Assembly: GCA_017601265.1 (NCBI GenBank)
Contig: JAFNJA010000030.1
Coordinates: 1-6,440 of the forward strand
Length of the DNA stretch: 6,440 bases
DNA from: Candidatus Brockarchaeota archaeon
GTDB lineage: Archaea > Thermoproteota > EX4484-205 > DTQO01
Direction of reading: 5' to 3'
The position numbers were made by a program, and so were the translations under genes. Position 1 is the first letter of the stretch. Each line of letters starts with the position of its first letter. Under the pieces are notes generated by a model. That model did not search any database. It had not been told where the DNA came from and was given only the letters and a program-made list of their open reading frames with translations. Below, one piece after another: positions 5,143 to 6,440 of this stretch.

Positions 5143-6090
5143 TCACTTGGTTATGAAGAACTTGGACGGCAAAGTCAGCGATACCAATATCACCACGAAA
5201 TCGAGATCCGAGCCGCTCTTCAACTTGTCGAAAAGGTAGGCTGCTATGGCGTGCTCGTTCACACCTATTTCCTTCTCGTTCGGTATGTCCTTCGATTGGA
5301 TCGTCCCCATCAGGTCGAGCAGGGACTGCTTCAAGTCGTAATCTATCCACTCCCTCTTGTAATAATCGTTGACAACGTTCTCCGCCCCGCTCCTTCCGAA
5401 CATGTGCATGAGCGCTCCGGCGCACGCCGTCAAGCCTATCGCGCTGATCCTTGGGTTGGCCTTGCTCACGCTGGAGGCTTCGACGTCCCGCATCGGTGCG
5501 GCAGATTCGACGCTTTCCAGATCCTTGGCCGCTTGCTTGCCGTAACCCCTTGGGACGGAGCTTATCAAGTCGTTTTTCACTTCCTTCTCGATAAGCGGGA
5601 ACAATTCCTTCCTCACCAACTCCTTGATTTCGTCGACGCTCACCAAACTTGACATCTTCTCGTCCATCACCTTTTTCAGCTCGTCGGGGTTTATGGGGAC
5701 GTTCAATACCCCTTTTTCCTTCATCTCCTTGACCTTTCCCTCGATTATGCTCCCGACTTGCTCGTCCATGAACTTCTTGATGATCTGGTCCGTAGATTCC
5801 TTCAATTTCCCCTCGACTATGTTCTTGGTGTAATCCTCCAATTTCCTCTCCATGAATTCCGTCAACTTCTTCTCTGTTATGTTTTCCGCCATGGATAGCA
5901 TGACCTCGTCTATCCCCAGGCCCTTCAGGTAATTCATGGGGTTGTCCAGCTCCGTGAGCACGTTCCTCACGTCGGTCAAGATGGCGCGGGTCAGGTTGGA
6001 CACCTCGTTAACGGATTTTTCCAGATTGCTTGTCTTTTTCTCTAGCTTGACCACCTTCATCCCTATGTCTTCGTCCTGTTCGGCGAGCAT
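5143..6090 (-). CDS. arlD: Archaellum cytosolic protein of the ArlD/E (FlaD/FlaE) family
   Basis: ArlC/D/E proteins form a cytosolic assembly under the archaellum motor in Euryarchaeota and link it to chemotaxis signals through CheF. The 315-aa product begins with a coiled coil (about residues 1-45) running into RAILTDVRNVLTELDNPMNYL, like the FlaC/D core L-x-NP motif. A Lys/Glu-rich helical stalk follows (about 60-180) with an internal repeat, then a low-complexity linker. The C-terminal FlaD/E domain shows LMHMFGRSGAENVVNDYYKRE (about 227-247) and WIDYDLKQSLLDLMGTI, matching the family's G-x-x-x-x-x-x-L-x-YY-x-x-x-x-WI pattern. No membrane segment is seen. The ATG at 6090 has GTGATC just upstream, complementary to the 16S rRNA end; a GTG at 6099 would add three residues. 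It is the first gene of the operon, after a strong TATA box. Whether it is D, E or a single protein replacing C, D and E is not settled. Confidence 0.8.
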   Translation of the reverse strand: MLAEQDEDIGMKVVKLEKKTSNLEKSVNEVSNLTRAILTDVRNVLTELDNPMNYLKGLGIDEVMLSMAENITEKKLTEFMERKLEDYTKNIVEGKLKESTDQIIKKFMDEQVGSIIEGKVKEMKEKGVLNVPINPDELKKVMDEKMSSLVSVDEIKELVRKELFPLIEKEVKNDLISSVPRGYGKQAAKDLESVESAAPMRDVEASSVSKANPRISAIGLTACAGALMHMFGRSGAENVVNDYYKREWIDYDLKQSLLDLMGTIQSKDIPNEKEIGVNEHAIAAYLFDKLKSGSDLDFVVILVSLTLPSKFFITK

Positions 6091-6098
6091 TTCGATCA

Positions 6099-6116
6099 CT
6101 ACGTTCTTTTAATCAT
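6099..6116 (-). other. Five-codon mini reading frame in the arlD leader
   Basis: ATG-ATT-AAA-AGA-ACG-TAG (Met-Ile-Lys-Arg-Thr) starts about 32 nt after the centre of the operon TATA box, so it lies at or near the expected 5' end of the mRNA. Its stop overlaps the alternative GTG start of arlD by one base (TAGTG). It may be chance, or a leader peptide that influences arlD translation. Confidence 0.2.
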
Positions 6117-6143
6117 GGCCTTTACTGAATGAGGCGATTGCGA

Positions 6144-6155
6144 CTATATATCGTT
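6144..6155 (-). promoter_or_regulatory. Promoter (BRE/TATA box) of the archaellum operon
   Basis: The minus strand reads CAAACGATATATAG: a BRE-like AAACG followed by a strong TATATA core (about 6145-6151). Initiation 25-27 nt downstream would fall near 6122, giving a leader of about 30 nt before the arlD ATG at 6090. This implies that the archaellum genes shown here form a transcript starting at arlD and need not depend on an upstream archaellin promoter. Confidence 0.6.
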
Positions 6156-6238
6156 TGACTGCGGGGCGGCGCTTCCCACTTTCCCTTCGTCGGCACTGAC
6201 GCGGAAACGTGCCAGGTAAAGATACCTTGACTGCGGAA
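6155..6238. repeat. Three spaced copies of a TTGACTGCGG-type motif upstream of the archaellum promoter
   Basis: TTGACTGCGG occurs identically at 6155-6164 and 6227-6236. A degenerate copy, TGACGCGGAA, lies at 6197-6206 and matches TGAC-x-GCGGAA of the distal copy with one base missing. The TGAC starts are at 6156, 6197 and 6228, that is 41 and 31 bp apart, close to four and three helical turns. The proximal copy abuts the BRE/TATA element, a typical place for an archaeal activator or repressor site. Confidence 0.4.
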
Positions 6239-6293
6239 TAGAGCCTTAAACGTTCTTTGAGTAACTGTTTTTTCCGAGGAATCCAGAAAAAGG

Positions 6294-6325
6294 GCGACGC
6301 GCTGTCGCGCAATGTTTCTTTTTTT
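6294..6325 (+). terminator. Hairpin followed by T-rich tract, orientation uncertain
   Basis: GCGAC-gcgct-GTCGC (6294-6308) is a 5-bp G/C-rich stem. On the plus strand it is followed by TTTCTTTTTTT (6315-6325); on the minus strand TTTTT lies about 3 nt beyond the stem. No plus-strand gene feeds it, so it may serve as a second stop for minus-strand transcription from the right. Confidence 0.3.
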
Positions 6326-6365
6326 GGACAAACGATTATCCAACCACCAAGGATCGTTGAGCGAT

Positions 6366-6390
6366 AAAAAAGCGTTGTCGGATCGCCGAC
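6366..6390 (-). terminator. Possible terminator of a gene lying to the right of the window
   Basis: On the minus strand GTCGG-cgat-CCGAC (6390-6377) forms a perfect 5-bp stem with a 4-nt loop, followed 5 nt later by TTTTTT (6371-6366). This would end minus-strand transcription coming from beyond 6440, separating it from the archaellum operon. Confidence 0.45.
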
Positions 6391-6440
6391 GGCAGTTACC
6401 CTTATAGTTGAAAGGGGATCAATCGCAATCTCGGTGGTCG

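Larger units (their letters stand above)
6160..6440. other. Upstream region without a supported gene
   Basis: About 280 bp upstream of the archaellum promoter hold repeats and two hairpins but no gene I can defend. On the minus strand one frame is free of stops from the right edge to a TAA at 6111-6109. Its product is Arg-rich with no recognisable motif, and it would have to read through both the terminator-like hairpin and the arl promoter. A gene further right on the minus strand may end within 6391-6440, since frames there meet TGA or TAA just before the hairpin at 6377-6390. Confidence 0.5.

Noticed and set aside
5122..5652. A 176-codon open frame on the plus strand opposite arlD
   Set aside because: It is antisense to a well-supported gene, has no promoter or family motif, and reflects the base composition of the opposite strand.
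1..6440. CRISPR array, insertion sequence or other mobile element
   Set aside because: No regularly spaced direct repeats, terminal inverted repeats, or transposase or integrase motifs were seen on either strand.

Overview
This is an archaeal window. It carries a cluster of archaellum (archaeal flagellum) genes, the 5' end of an RtcB-type RNA ligase, and promoters with archaeal TATA boxes. The first gene of each inferred transcript lacks a convincing Shine-Dalgarno sequence, while genes inside the archaellum operon have one. The alanyl-tRNA synthetase is not the usual archaeal form. It is a short, bacterial-type enzyme without the C-terminal C-Ala domain, of a kind I associate with CPR bacteria and some DPANN archaea. 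That hints at a DPANN or otherwise divergent archaeon, or at gene transfer, but the lineage cannot be fixed from this window.

Layout. Positions 1-241 (minus) hold the first 80 codons of rtcB, which runs off the left edge. A 169-bp divergent intergenic region follows, and then alaS (411-2171, plus; 586 aa) with both catalytic and editing domains. A 177-bp spacer with a TATA box leads to a 273-aa GNAT acetyltransferase fused to a C-terminal thioredoxin-like (YoaP-like) domain (2349-3170, plus). A 211-bp convergent intergenic region contains stem-loops and a T tract that could end transcription of the archaellum operon. The archaellum operon is on the minus strand and reads, in transcription order, arlD/E-like (6090-5143), arlG-like (5123-4650), arlF-like (4637-4119) and arlH (4107-3382). 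The genes are packed with 11-19 nt between neighbours. The last ~340 bp (6100-6440) hold the operon promoter, spaced direct repeats and two terminator-like hairpins, and no gene that I can support.

How the genes work together. ArlD/E is a cytosolic ring or adaptor protein. ArlG and ArlF are membrane-anchored, outward-facing stator-like proteins. ArlH is the KaiC-like ATP-binding regulator of the motor ATPase. The motor genes arlI and arlJ, which normally follow arlH, are absent: the operon ends at arlH and meets a convergent gene. Archaellin is also not in the window. The order D-G-F-H joins a euryarchaeal-type ArlD/E to the G-before-F order typical of Crenarchaeota. RtcB (tRNA splicing and repair) and AlaRS (tRNA charging) form a divergent pair linked to translation. 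The most notable points are the unusual archaellum layout, the non-archaeal short AlaRS with a ThrRS-like editing motif, and the helically phased repeats upstream of the archaellum promoter.
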